This document shows, piece by piece, positions 8,679 to 16,957 of a stretch of 64,000 nucleotides of DNA; the first letter of the stretch is position 1; each line of letters begins with the position of its first letter. Location: assembly GCA_016710235.1 (NCBI GenBank), contig JADJLG010000001.1, positions 1,229,501 through 1,293,500 on the forward strand, in the 5' to 3' direction. A program made the translations under genes and the position numbers. The DNA comes from Saprospiraceae bacterium (GTDB lineage Bacteria; Bacteroidota; Bacteroidia; Chitinophagales; Saprospiraceae). Under the pieces are notes generated by a model. It was not told where the DNA came from. It searched no databases and was given only the letters and a program-made list of their open reading frames with translations.

Positions 8679-10157
8679 TATCCTGCTTAATCCAGCTTTG
8701 GCTTTTTGGTGTAAAGATCGACTATATTGCCTTGGCTTGAGTTGAAGCACTTCCCTGTATTTGTCTTCTGCCTGTTGGTAGTCTCCTAATGACTCATAGA
8801 TCAATCCACTTTGCAATACAGCGTTGCAAGACATCGGATCGGAGTGAGTGAGGTCAAAATCCCAGGCATCCTGAAAATAATGCAGGGCCTCTGCTGATAG
8901 ATTTTTGAGCTGACAGATTCGTCCCATGCGATATACCGCTTCAAGTCTCCAGTTGGGATTCAAATAGTAAGATTTCATTTTTGGTGCCAGCAGTTCATAA
9001 GCTCTATCCGCCAACGAGCCATCACAAAGGAGCCTGGCTTTGAGCAATACGGTGTCCGGCTTCAATCCCATCAGCATCTCATCATGTGCTTGTTTATCCT
9101 CATCCAACAAAGCGTTTCCGGCATTGAGACATAATTTACGATAGTTTTCCCATGATTTTTGATCGTCCATAAGCAGGGCGATCCAACTTAGTTTTTGATA
9201 ACATTCCTTCTTGTAAGAACTGCCCTTTGCCAGGAATAGAAAATCGTTGAAATAATTTTTTGCATTCAAGTCAAGTCGCTGCAATCGGCAAATTCCCTCC
9301 AAATAATACAGAAAAGGGAGCCTCTTCTTCAAATGCGCCGGCAATGCCTGTAATCGGTTAAGAGCAGCATCATTTTGTCCTGCTTTCATGGCCAGCCTGC
9401 TTTGAACAAAAGTGATCAAAGGTGAAGGATCATAATCAGCGAGTTTAGATTCGAATAGTCTAAATCCTTCCTTCGGCTTGTTTTCCAAATAGGAACTGAC
9501 ATAGGCTTTGCAAGCTGCTGATTCCAACAAAAAAATGTCTCCATTAGACTTAGCAAATCTGTCAAAGTAATCCAGTTCACTTACGCCAACTTGTAATGAT
9601 CCATTCATCCCAGCAAGACGTGTGGCCCAACTTAATTCGGAAGGAATCGTGCTGATCAAGGCGTGAATAAGACCAAGGCTTTTGTAAGTATAGGGGTAGT
9701 CAGGATGCTTTGATTTGTTCCACTCTAACAATTGTGTCGCCTTTCTGATATCTGTCACACCCGAAATCCATTTACTGAATTTGAGTGCACATAGTCCTGA
9801 TTGCAAAAGAATTTCAGCCTGAATAAAATTTTTCTCATGTTGAGCCAGATTAGATTTGTTGATACGTAAGACTCTGGCGTCCTTGAGCTTTTGCATATTG
9901 TCAAATGCAGCTGTGCTCTCACTGATGAAGGTTTTTAAAAAATCATTGAAATGGTCTAACAAAATTATGGCTTCTTCCTGTTCTCCTTCTGAAAGAGCTT
10001 TAGTGCGTAGTGTTTGGTAACGTGCGTCGTCCAATTCTAAAATGCCTTGATAAGCTTCCCGACAGCCAACACCGAATGTCAATGTTTGAGCAGTGAGTTC
10101 AGTTATGCCGGATGAAAATAAAATTATCAGCAAGCTTATAAAAGCGGCTACACGCAT
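8670..10157 (-). CDS. Secreted tetratricopeptide-repeat protein
   Basis: A 495-residue protein with a signal peptide (residues 1-23, ending ELTAQ) and an all-helical, TPR-rich body. The clearest repeat is the C-terminal one (SGLIYESLGDYQQAEDKYRE), with others around residues 410-440 (AEALHYFQDAWDFD) and 255-290. Earlier helices are degenerate. Such periplasmic or outer-membrane-associated TPR proteins act as scaffolds; no enzymatic motif is visible. It stands alone between a terminator and the zinc-ribbon gene 35 bp upstream. The partner is unknown. Confidence 0.75.
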   Translation of the reverse strand: MRVAAFISLLIILFSSGITELTAQTLTFGVGCREAYQGILELDDARYQTLRTKALSEGEQEEAIILLDHFNDFLKTFISESTAAFDNMQKLKDARVLRINKSNLAQHEKNFIQAEILLQSGLCALKFSKWISGVTDIRKATQLLEWNKSKHPDYPYTYKSLGLIHALISTIPSELSWATRLAGMNGSLQVGVSELDYFDRFAKSNGDIFLLESAACKAYVSSYLENKPKEGFRLFESKLADYDPSPLITFVQSRLAMKAGQNDAALNRLQALPAHLKKRLPFLYYLEGICRLQRLDLNAKNYFNDFLFLAKGSSYKKECYQKLSWIALLMDDQKSWENYRKLCLNAGNALLDEDKQAHDEMLMGLKPDTVLLKARLLCDGSLADRAYELLAPKMKSYYLNPNWRLEAVYRMGRICQLKNLSAEALHYFQDAWDFDLTHSDPMSCNAVLQSGLIYESLGDYQQAEDKYREVLQLKPRQYSRSLHQKAKAGLSRIQK

Positions 10158-10192
10158 GAACCTTAAACAAATAAATGAGAAAAAAGCTAAAA

Positions 10193-10951
10193 TCAGCTTT
10201 CTACTTCCTGGATATTGTCATCCACAAGCACGCGTCCGCAATGCTCACAAGCCACGATTTTTTTTCTCAAGCCAATTTCAAGCTGAAGCTGTGGTGGCAC
10301 TTGATTAAAACATCCGCCACATGCATTTCTTTTGATCATGACTACAGCAAGACCATTGCGATACCGTCTGCGTATGGTATCGTAAGCATGCAAAAGACGA
10401 GTTTCGATTTTTTTACGGTGTTTGTCAGACTTATTGAGGAGAGTTTGTTCTTCTTTTTCCGTCTTCTCGAGGATTTTAGAGAGTTCTTCCTTCTTTTCGG
10501 AAAGCTCAGCTTCTTTTGCCAGTACTTTTTCTTCTATAGTCTCCAGGGTGAGCTTTTTTGCTTTTACCTGATCGACGATTTCCTTGAGTTTCTTTTCAGA
10601 CAACTGAATTTCGAGCCTCTGAAGATTGATTTCCTTACCCAGTGCTTCGTATTCACGGTTATTTTTTACTCCTTCGAGTTGTTTTTCATATTTCTTAATG
10701 GCATCTTCTGCCATTTTGACATTAGACTTGTGGTTGGATTGCTCTTTCTCAAGCTCCTGTTTGGAATTGTCCAGCTTAGACATTCTTGTACGCAATCCTC
10801 CTATTTCGTCTTCCAAGTCGCTGACGACCATAGGTAGTTCACCTTTTAAAATATGGATCTGGTCAATTTCAGAATCGATGCACTGTAAATCATACAAATG
10901 CTTCAGTTTGACACCAATAGGAATTTCTGCAGTTACTTTAGCTTTAGCCAT
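10193..10951 (-). CDS. Coiled-coil protein with C4-type zinc ribbon
   Basis: A 252-residue protein with a long coiled coil (about residues 40-180, rich in Glu/Lys heptads) and a C-terminal zinc ribbon. The four Cys ligands are at about 211, 214, 235 and 238 (CGGC and CEHC). This is the CT398/FlgZ-like family, nearly universal in Bacteroidota and often placed next to nif3. Proposed roles involve nucleic-acid or protein-secretion assembly, without firm proof. The start used here is the Met at 10951, because it lies 2 bp after the nif3 stop. A longer form from 10993 would add 14 residues inside nif3. Confidence 0.85.
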   Translation of the reverse strand: MAKAKVTAEIPIGVKLKHLYDLQCIDSEIDQIHILKGELPMVVSDLEDEIGGLRTRMSKLDNSKQELEKEQSNHKSNVKMAEDAIKKYEKQLEGVKNNREYEALGKEINLQRLEIQLSEKKLKEIVDQVKAKKLTLETIEEKVLAKEAELSEKKEELSKILEKTEKEEQTLLNKSDKHRKKIETRLLHAYDTIRRRYRNGLAVVMIKRNACGGCFNQVPPQLQLEIGLRKKIVACEHCGRVLVDDNIQEVES

Positions 10952-10953
10952 AA

Positions 10954-11763
10954 TCACAGGTATTGTACAGGATTTGTATTCATTTTTGTACAATGGGTTG
11001 CAAAATTACGAAATTTTTCTGAAATGAGACCGGCTAAATGTTCGATCGTAAAAAATTCACTTTCGTAATGTCCGATGTCAGCTATCGTCACTTTAGCATT
11101 TGCTTCAAAATATTCGTGATACTTGATATCTGCGCTGATGTACAAATCTGCTCCGCTGTCTATTACATCTTGAATCAGAAAGGAACCCGATCCTCCGCAG
11201 AGGGCAATTTTGGTCCATTTTTCCTTCAAAATAGCTGTGTGTCTAAGAGTCTTGATTTGGAAGCTCTTGCAAACAAATCGGAGAAAATCTATGGGCGGCA
11301 CCGGCGCTTTCAATAAGCCAATCAATCCCGCTCCAACATCTGCACCCGGCTCGTGAGGTCTGAGAATGGTAGTATCCATGAGACCCAATCGCGCAGCGAG
11401 TTGACTATTGACGCCATTGATCAGTATATTATCTAAATTGGTGTGGATCGCATAGATAGCGATATCATGCTTGATGGCGAACATCACCGCCCGCTCTACA
11501 TAATGCAATCCATTGAATCGTTTTAATCCTCTGAAGACGATAGGATGATGTGCTACTACTAGATTGCAGCCGGTGGACTGAGCTTCCCGAAGAACTTCTT
11601 CTGTGGCATCCAGACAACATAATACTGCTTTGACTTCTGTTTCCGGATGTCCTACAATCAGTCCAGAATTATCATAAGATTCCTGCAAGTGCAAAGGAGC
11701 TATAGATTCAAGATAATCGCAAAGTTCTTTAAGTTTTACTGGGGATGATAAAGGTTCAGACAT
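10954..11763 (-). CDS. Nif3-like dinuclear metal-centre protein
   Basis: A 269-residue protein of the Nif3/YbgI (GTP cyclohydrolase I type 2-like) family. The metal-binding motifs are visible: VVAHHPIVFRG near residues 69-79, IHTNLD near 105 and, near the C-terminus, IADIGHYESEFF. Family members form toroidal hexamers with two metals per subunit; their substrate is not settled. Many Bacteroidota homologues carry an extra PII-like insert (about 365 residues), and this one lacks it. The Met at 11763 fits the conserved N-terminus better than the Met at 11793. It is coupled to the zinc-ribbon gene downstream. Confidence 0.9.
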   Translation of the reverse strand: MSEPLSSPVKLKELCDYLESIAPLHLQESYDNSGLIVGHPETEVKAVLCCLDATEEVLREAQSTGCNLVVAHHPIVFRGLKRFNGLHYVERAVMFAIKHDIAIYAIHTNLDNILINGVNSQLAARLGLMDTTILRPHEPGADVGAGLIGLLKAPVPPIDFLRFVCKSFQIKTLRHTAILKEKWTKIALCGGSGSFLIQDVIDSGADLYISADIKYHEYFEANAKVTIADIGHYESEFFTIEHLAGLISEKFRNFATHCTKMNTNPVQYL

Positions 11764-11812
11764 GGTGAAAATCCGGTTTGATTGATGCTGCAAAATAGTA
11801 ATCCTGCAAAAA

Positions 11813-12658
11813 TCAGGCTTTTATGCTCCGCTTGGAAATTTTCGAAGTGCGGATAGTAGTGCCGTCTTTCGCTATGAATTGAACGAAATAAATTCCATCT
11901 GCATATGAGCTCAGGTCAATTGTTCTGGACGATGAGTTAACATCCTGTGACAATATTATTCTACCGAGTAGGTTGTGCAAAGCGATATGATGGACATCAC
12001 TGAGATCTCCTTCAATAAATGCGAGGTCTTGTACAGGGTTGGGTAGAATTCTTAATCTATTTCTCTGATCTGTGTTCTCTACATACGTACCTGTTTTTTC
12101 CTGTAGTTCCAAGCTAATTTTGGCGGAACCATCGCCACTAAAGTTATTGTTAGAGTTCACTCCGTTACCTGCAGCGTAGAAGCTGACTGCACCGGTGCCT
12201 GCTTTGGGAGCAGTCCATTTCATCTCAAAAAGGTTGGAGCTGCTACGGTCAATGTGTTCTACATACATACGACCATTTCTCGGGGTAAATGTTCTTGCAT
12301 TAGCCGATATAGGTATCCAGCTTTTGTTGTCAGTTCCGGTCTTTTTGAGAGGTGCATGGAGACTGAGCAGCTGGAAACCATAGGCACTAGGTACGTTGCC
12401 GCTTACGTGGTTGACGCGGACCTTGACCTCATATTCCTTGTCAGGAGTATAAGTTTTTACTGTGTCTTTGCCATCGAGGACAAAGATGTCCAAGCTTACA
12501 TTAATGGGTCCATTGTGGCAGTTGAGACAGGTTGTTGCATCGTCACCCGGTGCTCCGGTACTGCCTAAACCCCCGGAATAAGCTCTGCCGGCTCGATTGG
12601 ACATCAACAAGACTGAACCAAAGCTCAAAAGGAAAAGAAAGTAAATGTATTTTTTCAT
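11813..12658 (-). CDS. Secreted T9SS cargo with CxxCH motif and beta-sandwich domain
   Basis: A 281-residue protein. A signal peptide (about 1-24) is followed by a segment with TGAPGDDATTCLNCHNGP, which contains a c-type haem-like CxxCH. A reeler-like 'choice-of-anchor V' beta domain (about 50-180) comes next, then a C-terminal T9SS type A sorting domain (LRILPNPVQDLAFIEG ... GIYFVQF). It is therefore exported across the outer membrane and anchored or released at the surface. The haem assignment is only by motif. The start at 12658 (MKKYIYF) gives a normal signal peptide, whereas the upstream Met at 12673 adds five unlikely residues. No operon partner. Confidence 0.8.
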   Translation of the reverse strand: MKKYIYFLFLLSFGSVLLMSNRAGRAYSGGLGSTGAPGDDATTCLNCHNGPINVSLDIFVLDGKDTVKTYTPDKEYEVKVRVNHVSGNVPSAYGFQLLSLHAPLKKTGTDNKSWIPISANARTFTPRNGRMYVEHIDRSSSNLFEMKWTAPKAGTGAVSFYAAGNGVNSNNNFSGDGSAKISLELQEKTGTYVENTDQRNRLRILPNPVQDLAFIEGDLSDVHHIALHNLLGRIILSQDVNSSSRTIDLSSYADGIYFVQFIAKDGTTIRTSKISKRSIKA

Positions 12659-12781
12659 CGGCAGAAAATTCAATTATACTATGAATGTAAGACCAACTAC
12701 TGTTACAAAAGTTTAACTCAAAGTTTCAATTGAAGATCTATTAAACACCAGAGGGCCTATTAATCCGGCTTAAAATAAAAA

Positions 12782-12807
12782 TCCTTCCGGACTTCAGACC
12801 GGAAGGA
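12782..12807 (-). terminator. Rho-independent terminator of the S6-S18-L9 operon
   Basis: TCCTTCCGG (12782-12790) pairs with CCGGAAGGA (12799-12807), a 9-bp GC-rich stem with an 8-nt loop. On the minus strand it is followed by TTTTTATTTT. It starts 25 bp after the rplI stop. Confidence 0.88.
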
Positions 12808-12831
12808 CACTATAATTTGAAAACAATAATC

Positions 12832-13278
12832 TTATTCTCCTACGACCTCGAACTTAACCTTGGTCTGGACTTGCTTATGAAAATCGATCTGTGCATGGTA
12901 TTCGCCGACAGTTTTCACTTCTTCAGGGAGTGAAATTTTGCGTCTTTCCACATCAATATTGCACTGGTCTTTTAAAGCATTTGCTATTTGAACATTGGTA
13001 ACAGACCCGAAGATCTTTCCGCTTGTGCCGGTTTTTGCACCGATACGGAGTACTACTCCATCCAGTTGTTCAGCTAATGCTTTGTAATCGTTTAGCTTGC
13101 GGTTTTCTTTGGCATCCTCCTGCTTTTGGAGTTCGGCTAAGATTTTTTTGTTGGAAGAATTTGCCAGAAGTGCAAGTCCTTGAGGAATCAAAAAGTTACG
13201 GCCGTAACCAGGCTTTACTTTTACGATCTGGTGTTTGTCACCTACTTTGTCGATATCTTTCAGTAAAATGATTTCCAT
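12832..13278 (-). CDS. rplI: Ribosomal protein L9
   Basis: A 148-residue large-subunit protein. The N-terminal RNA-binding domain has the family signature VKPGYGRNFLIPQGLAL, the connecting helix follows (KILAELQKQEDAKENRK), and the C-terminal domain includes GKIFGSVTNVQIANAL. The length is as expected. It is the last gene of rpsF-rpsR-rplI, 19 bp after rpsR, and ends just before a strong terminator. Confidence 0.98.
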   Translation of the reverse strand: MEIILLKDIDKVGDKHQIVKVKPGYGRNFLIPQGLALLANSSNKKILAELQKQEDAKENRKLNDYKALAEQLDGVVLRIGAKTGTSGKIFGSVTNVQIANALKDQCNIDVERRKISLPEEVKTVGEYHAQIDFHKQVQTKVKFEVVGE

Positions 13279-13297
13279 GACATGTAAATTTTAAAAA

Positions 13298-13564
13298 TTA
13301 CTTTAATAAGTCGGTCATATAAGGTAAAATAGCTAGGTGGCGAGCTCTTTTTACGGCACTTGCCACTCTTTTTTGGTATTTGAGAGAATTTCCGGTCAAT
13401 CTTCGAGGGAGAAGTTTTCCTTGTTCGTTGACAAACTGGATAAGAAAGCTCTCATCCTTATAGTCTACATGTTTTAGACCAAACTTTTTAAAACGACAGT
13501 ATTTTTTCTTTTTCTGTCCGATATTGGGGTTGCTGAGGAATTTTATTTCGTCTTGCGTTGCCAT
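13298..13564 (-). CDS. rpsR: Ribosomal protein S18
   Basis: An 88-residue small-subunit protein. The S18 signature is clear: KYCRFKKFGLKHVDYKD, LLPRRLTGNSLKYQKRVA and VKRARHLAILPYM. S18 binds together with S6 on the 30S platform, matching its position between rpsF and rplI. The spacing to rpsF is 30 bp. Confidence 0.98.
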   Translation of the reverse strand: MATQDEIKFLSNPNIGQKKKKYCRFKKFGLKHVDYKDESFLIQFVNEQGKLLPRRLTGNSLKYQKRVASAVKRARHLAILPYMTDLLK

Positions 13565-13594
13565 TTTTCTTTTTCTTTAAAAGGTTAAAGGAGA

Positions 13595-14020
13595 TTATTC
13601 TTCTTCTGTAAGTGTAACTACCGGCGGTGGAGGTGGTACGCTGGCGATAAATGGATTCGGGTTTACTTTTTCCTTCATCATTCTCTTGCCAATCTTACCA
13701 TTTCTCTTGTCTTCGTTGTACTTCACTCCATACTTGTCCAATTTTACAGTGAGGTATCTCATGATGCGCTCGTCGCGCTTGAGAGCCAACTCAAATTTGG
13801 AGATGAATGCAGCTTGCTCGGATTCAAATTCCATGCAATAGTACACTCCTGTGGAACGCTTGTTGATCGGATAAGCCAGCTGGCGAAGTCCGATTTCATC
13901 TACGTGGATGATGCGTGCTCCTTCAGCATGAAGCATATCCCTGTAGGTCTGGGCTGTCGATTTCACTTCATCGCCCGACAGCACTGGGTCTACGATAAAG
14001 GTTACTTCAAAATTTCGCAT
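13595..14020 (-). CDS. rpsF: Ribosomal protein S6
   Basis: A 141-residue small-subunit protein beginning MRNFEVTFIVDPVLSGDEV, with DEIGLRQLAYPINKRSTGVYY and FELALKRDERIMRYL typical of S6. The C-terminus carries a Lys-rich stretch and a Pro run (SVPPPPPVV) followed by acidic residues, a lineage-specific tail. The frame is open further upstream to 14221, but Met 14020 is the homologous start and has a promoter box just before it. It heads the operon with rpsR and rplI. Confidence 0.97.
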   Translation of the reverse strand: MRNFEVTFIVDPVLSGDEVKSTAQTYRDMLHAEGARIIHVDEIGLRQLAYPINKRSTGVYYCMEFESEQAAFISKFELALKRDERIMRYLTVKLDKYGVKYNEDKRNGKIGKRMMKEKVNPNPFIASVPPPPPVVTLTEEE

Positions 14021-14044
14021 TTGACACTTATTTTTAAAAGGGCT

Positions 14045-14053
14045 GCAAAGATA
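14045..14053 (-). promoter_or_regulatory. -7 promoter box of the rpsF operon
   Basis: On the minus strand the sequence reads TATCTTTGC, a full match to the Bacteroidota box TAnnTTTGY, 24 bp upstream of the rpsF ATG. This supports the start chosen at 14020. Confidence 0.7.
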
Positions 14054-14129
14054 TAAACATTTTTGAGGAAAAGTAAAGGATACTTTTACTTTTTTTACTA
14101 AAATCCTGAAAATGAAGCAGATCTGGGCT

Positions 14130-15101
14130 TTAACTCGTACGTTCGGTGACAAAATAGCACAGTTGTGATAGGCTATTTCTGGCCACATTAGCGGGTAGTT
14201 GCTCCAGGGCCTGCAATGCAATGTCCCTGTGCTGGTTCATTTTCTGATGGGCGATCTGGGCACCTTTATAATCATGAATAAAAGAAAGTACCTTTCGAAT
14301 CACTGCTTCATCCTCCGATCTGGAGCGAATATCTGAGATGATCTCTTTGCGGATTCCCGCGGGAGCCGCTTGTAAAGCGCTGATTAGAGGTAAGGTCATT
14401 TTCTTTTCTTTGATATCCAGGATTTTGGGTTTGCCCGTATCGTCCGCATTGATATCCATAAGATCATCTTTGATCTGAAAAGCCAGCCCGAGCTGCTCTC
14501 CAAAAATGGAAACATGCTCAATCACGGCAGGGTCTTCAGTAACCGACTGCGCTCCACATCTACATGAAACACGTATCAAGGAAGCCGTTTTCTGCCGGAT
14601 GATTTGGTAATAAATCTCCTCGGTGATGTCCAGCCTGCGCGCTTTTTCGAGCTGTAACAACTCGCCCTCACTCATCTCTTTTACTGCAACCGAAAGGACT
14701 TCCAGCAGGTCAAAATACTTTTTGCTTAAAGCGGTAAGGAGACCTCTGGACAACAGGTAGTCGCCAACCAAAACGGCTATTTTGTTTTTCCACAGGGCGT
14801 TGATGGAAAAAAAAGAACGCCTTTGGTCCGCATTATCCACAACATCATCATGTACTAAACTCGCCGTATGTAGCAGTTCGACAAGGGTCGCTGCAGCATA
14901 TGTTTTGTCATTAACCTCTCCCAGCATTTTTGCTGTAAGGATACAAATCAGTGGTCTGAACTGTTTGCCTTTGGTCTTGACAATGTAATAGGTGATTTTA
15001 TCCAAAAGGGCCACACGACTTTTCATGGCGTCGCGAAAGTGGGAATCAAAGAGGGCGATTTCTGTAAGTACGGGTTTTTTGATTTCTGAGAGACTTGCCA
15101 T
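14130..15101 (-). CDS. Polyprenyl diphosphate synthase
   Basis: A 323-residue trans-prenyltransferase that condenses isopentenyl diphosphate onto an allylic primer, probably to make the side chain of menaquinone. Both aspartate-rich motifs are intact: DDVVD at 85-89 (first, substrate binding) and DDLMD at 212-216 (second). KGKQFRP near 45-50 and GGxRR-equivalent DQRR follow the usual pattern. The residue before the first motif suggests a long product (C35-C40), but chain length cannot be fixed from sequence. It stands alone downstream of a divergent gene. Confidence 0.93.
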   Translation of the reverse strand: MASLSEIKKPVLTEIALFDSHFRDAMKSRVALLDKITYYIVKTKGKQFRPLICILTAKMLGEVNDKTYAAATLVELLHTASLVHDDVVDNADQRRSFFSINALWKNKIAVLVGDYLLSRGLLTALSKKYFDLLEVLSVAVKEMSEGELLQLEKARRLDITEEIYYQIIRQKTASLIRVSCRCGAQSVTEDPAVIEHVSIFGEQLGLAFQIKDDLMDINADDTGKPKILDIKEKKMTLPLISALQAAPAGIRKEIISDIRSRSEDEAVIRKVLSFIHDYKGAQIAHQKMNQHRDIALQALEQLPANVARNSLSQLCYFVTERTS

Positions 15102-15236
15102 CTACTACTGACTACTGATCGATTTTTGCTTGACTGCTGAGCTCAAGTGGCCCTTAGCCAGCACCAAAGGTATGTATTTTCGACACTAAAAGATCAAAAT
15201 GATTTACCTTCGTCTTTGGTTCAATTCAGATAAATT

Positions 15237-16214
15237 TTGCTCCAGTTTTTTAAGAAAAATCTTTTTGTCAACTCTCTTTTACTCCTGCCTTATGCATTGT
15301 TTTTGCATCTGGGACTCTGGCTGAGGAGGGTGGGGTTCGAGTGGGACGAAAGAAACTTTATTTTCAATCATGTTTTCCAAGTGCAAAAGTGGTCTTATGA
15401 GCTGAACGTGATCCTGAGCACTTTGATAATATTCGTTCAGGCATTGATGATCAATGGTCTGGTATCCAGATATAAACTCAATCCTTATGGTCAACTCTTT
15501 CCGGGCTTGTTTTTTATACTCATGGTAGGCTTTGGATTACCAACACTTTATATGAATCCGGCACTGTTAGGAAATTTCTTTTTCATCATTGCAATTGATA
15601 ATGTTTTTCAGATTTACAATAAAAAATCAACGGCGGTACAATTATTTAATTTCGGTTTTTTTATTGGACTGGCGTCAGCGTTGTATGTACCTTATTATAT
15701 TTATTTACTTCTTGGATTATTGGGTATTTTTTTATTAAAAGGTTTTCAAGTGAAGTTATTATTTCAAATGTTGACCGGATTTATCAACGTCTTTTTTCTC
15801 ATTTATGTGGTACTGTATGTTGGTGATTGGGATCATATATTTTGGCAGACTCAAATCAAGGGCTATTTTTCAAACTATGTTTTACATCGATTGAATTGGA
15901 CCTGGGCCTGGGTGGGATTTGGAATATTGATTGTTTTTTTCATCTCAGCGCTTGTACAGTTCAACTATTTTCAGGTTAAACGAATTGTCTTGATTCAGAA
16001 ATACTACAACTTATTGTTTTGGACCTGTTTTATCTTTCTATTGAGCTTTTTATTCATGAAAGTCAGCTCATACTCGCACCTTACGATGTTGATCATGCCC
16101 CTCAGTTTTATAATGGGTCTTTTGGTCACTAGAACTAAAAATCCGTTGGTTGCAGAGTCCATTCATGTGTTGTTTGTGGTATTGGCTTTATTTTTACAGT
16201 TTCAAAATTGGTGA
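15237..16214 (+). CDS. DUF6427-type multi-pass membrane protein
   Basis: A 325-residue inner-membrane protein with about nine hydrophobic segments and almost no polar loops. The start is TTG at 15237 (MLQFFKKN), which places a positively charged N-terminus before the first membrane helix. The overall pattern (LFLHLGLWLRRVGFEW, then LSTLIIFVQALMING) resembles the DUF6427 family in Bacteroidota, whose function is unknown. It ends one base before the purQ ATG and is probably co-transcribed with it. Confidence 0.75.
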   Translation: MLQFFKKNLFVNSLLLLPYALFLHLGLWLRRVGFEWDERNFIFNHVFQVQKWSYELNVILSTLIIFVQALMINGLVSRYKLNPYGQLFPGLFFILMVGFGLPTLYMNPALLGNFFFIIAIDNVFQIYNKKSTAVQLFNFGFFIGLASALYVPYYIYLLLGLLGIFLLKGFQVKLLFQMLTGFINVFFLIYVVLYVGDWDHIFWQTQIKGYFSNYVLHRLNWTWAWVGFGILIVFFISALVQFNYFQVKRIVLIQKYYNLLFWTCFIFLLSFLFMKVSSYSHLTMLIMPLSFIMGLLVTRTKNPLVAESIHVLFVVLALFLQFQNW

Positions 16215-16215
16215 T

Positions 16216-16941
16216 ATGTCTACGAAGTATGGGGTAGTTGTTTTTCCGGGATCGAATTGTGATGACGATCTGATTCATGTATTGGGAACAGTTTTCGGCA
16301 AGCAAACAGAAAAAATCTGGCACAAAGAAAGCAGTCTGAAAGGGTATAACCCTGGTGATGTCATTTTTTTGCCCGGAGGGTTTTCTTATGGAGACTATTT
16401 GCGATGTGGTGCGATAGCCAGATTTTCACCGATCATGAAAGCTGTGAAAGCTTTTGCAGACAATGGAGGTTATGTAATAGGCATTTGCAATGGGTTTCAA
16501 ATCCTGTGTGAAGCTGGGATGTTGCCAGGACAACTTCTTCTGAACAAATCAGAGAATTTTGTCTGTAAGAATGTTTTTTTGAAACCGCACTCAAAGTTTA
16601 GTCCATTGACATACGATCTGGATCTCCACCATGCTTATTCCATTCCAGTAGCACACGCTGACGGAAGATATTTTGCAGACGAGTCAAGCATTAAAAGATT
16701 GTTTGCAAACAATCAAGTCATGTTCCAGTATTGCGATGCTGAAGCGGAGATCCGCGACGGGGACAATTTTAATGGTTCTTGTTCCTCTATTGCAGGAATT
16801 TGTAACGAAACAGGCAATGTCTGTGGCATGATGCCTCATCCGGAAAGAGCAGCGGAAGCTATATTGGGCAATACTGATGGACGTGCTTTGTTTGAGAGCC
16901 TGTTTGCTTATATCAAAGAACACCATCTGCTCATAGCCTAA
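16216..16941 (+). CDS. purQ: Phosphoribosylformylglycinamidine synthase, glutaminase subunit
   Basis: A 241-residue class I glutamine amidotransferase that supplies ammonia for FGAM formation in purine synthesis. The catalytic triad is present: nucleophile C91 in GYVIGICNGFQ, and H208/E210 in MMPHPERAAE. The N-terminus (YGVVVFPGSNCDDD) is the PurQ signature. A separate PurL partner is expected elsewhere, since no synthetase domain is attached. The start at 16216 is 1 bp after the DUF6427 stop; the frame is open further upstream but lacks homologous sequence. Confidence 0.96.
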   Translation: MSTKYGVVVFPGSNCDDDLIHVLGTVFGKQTEKIWHKESSLKGYNPGDVIFLPGGFSYGDYLRCGAIARFSPIMKAVKAFADNGGYVIGICNGFQILCEAGMLPGQLLLNKSENFVCKNVFLKPHSKFSPLTYDLDLHHAYSIPVAHADGRYFADESSIKRLFANNQVMFQYCDAEAEIRDGDNFNGSCSSIAGICNETGNVCGMMPHPERAAEAILGNTDGRALFESLFAYIKEHHLLIA

Positions 16942-16957
16942 ACTTGTTTTCTATATA

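Noticed and set aside
10175..10837. A 220-codon plus-strand frame rich in Phe/Leu
   Set aside because: It is antisense to the coiled-coil part of the zinc-ribbon gene (Glu/Lys codons read as Phe/Leu on the other strand).
13595..14221. Long form of S6 beginning at 14221
   Set aside because: The extra 67 residues are not S6-like and include the promoter box; Met 14020 is the homologous start.
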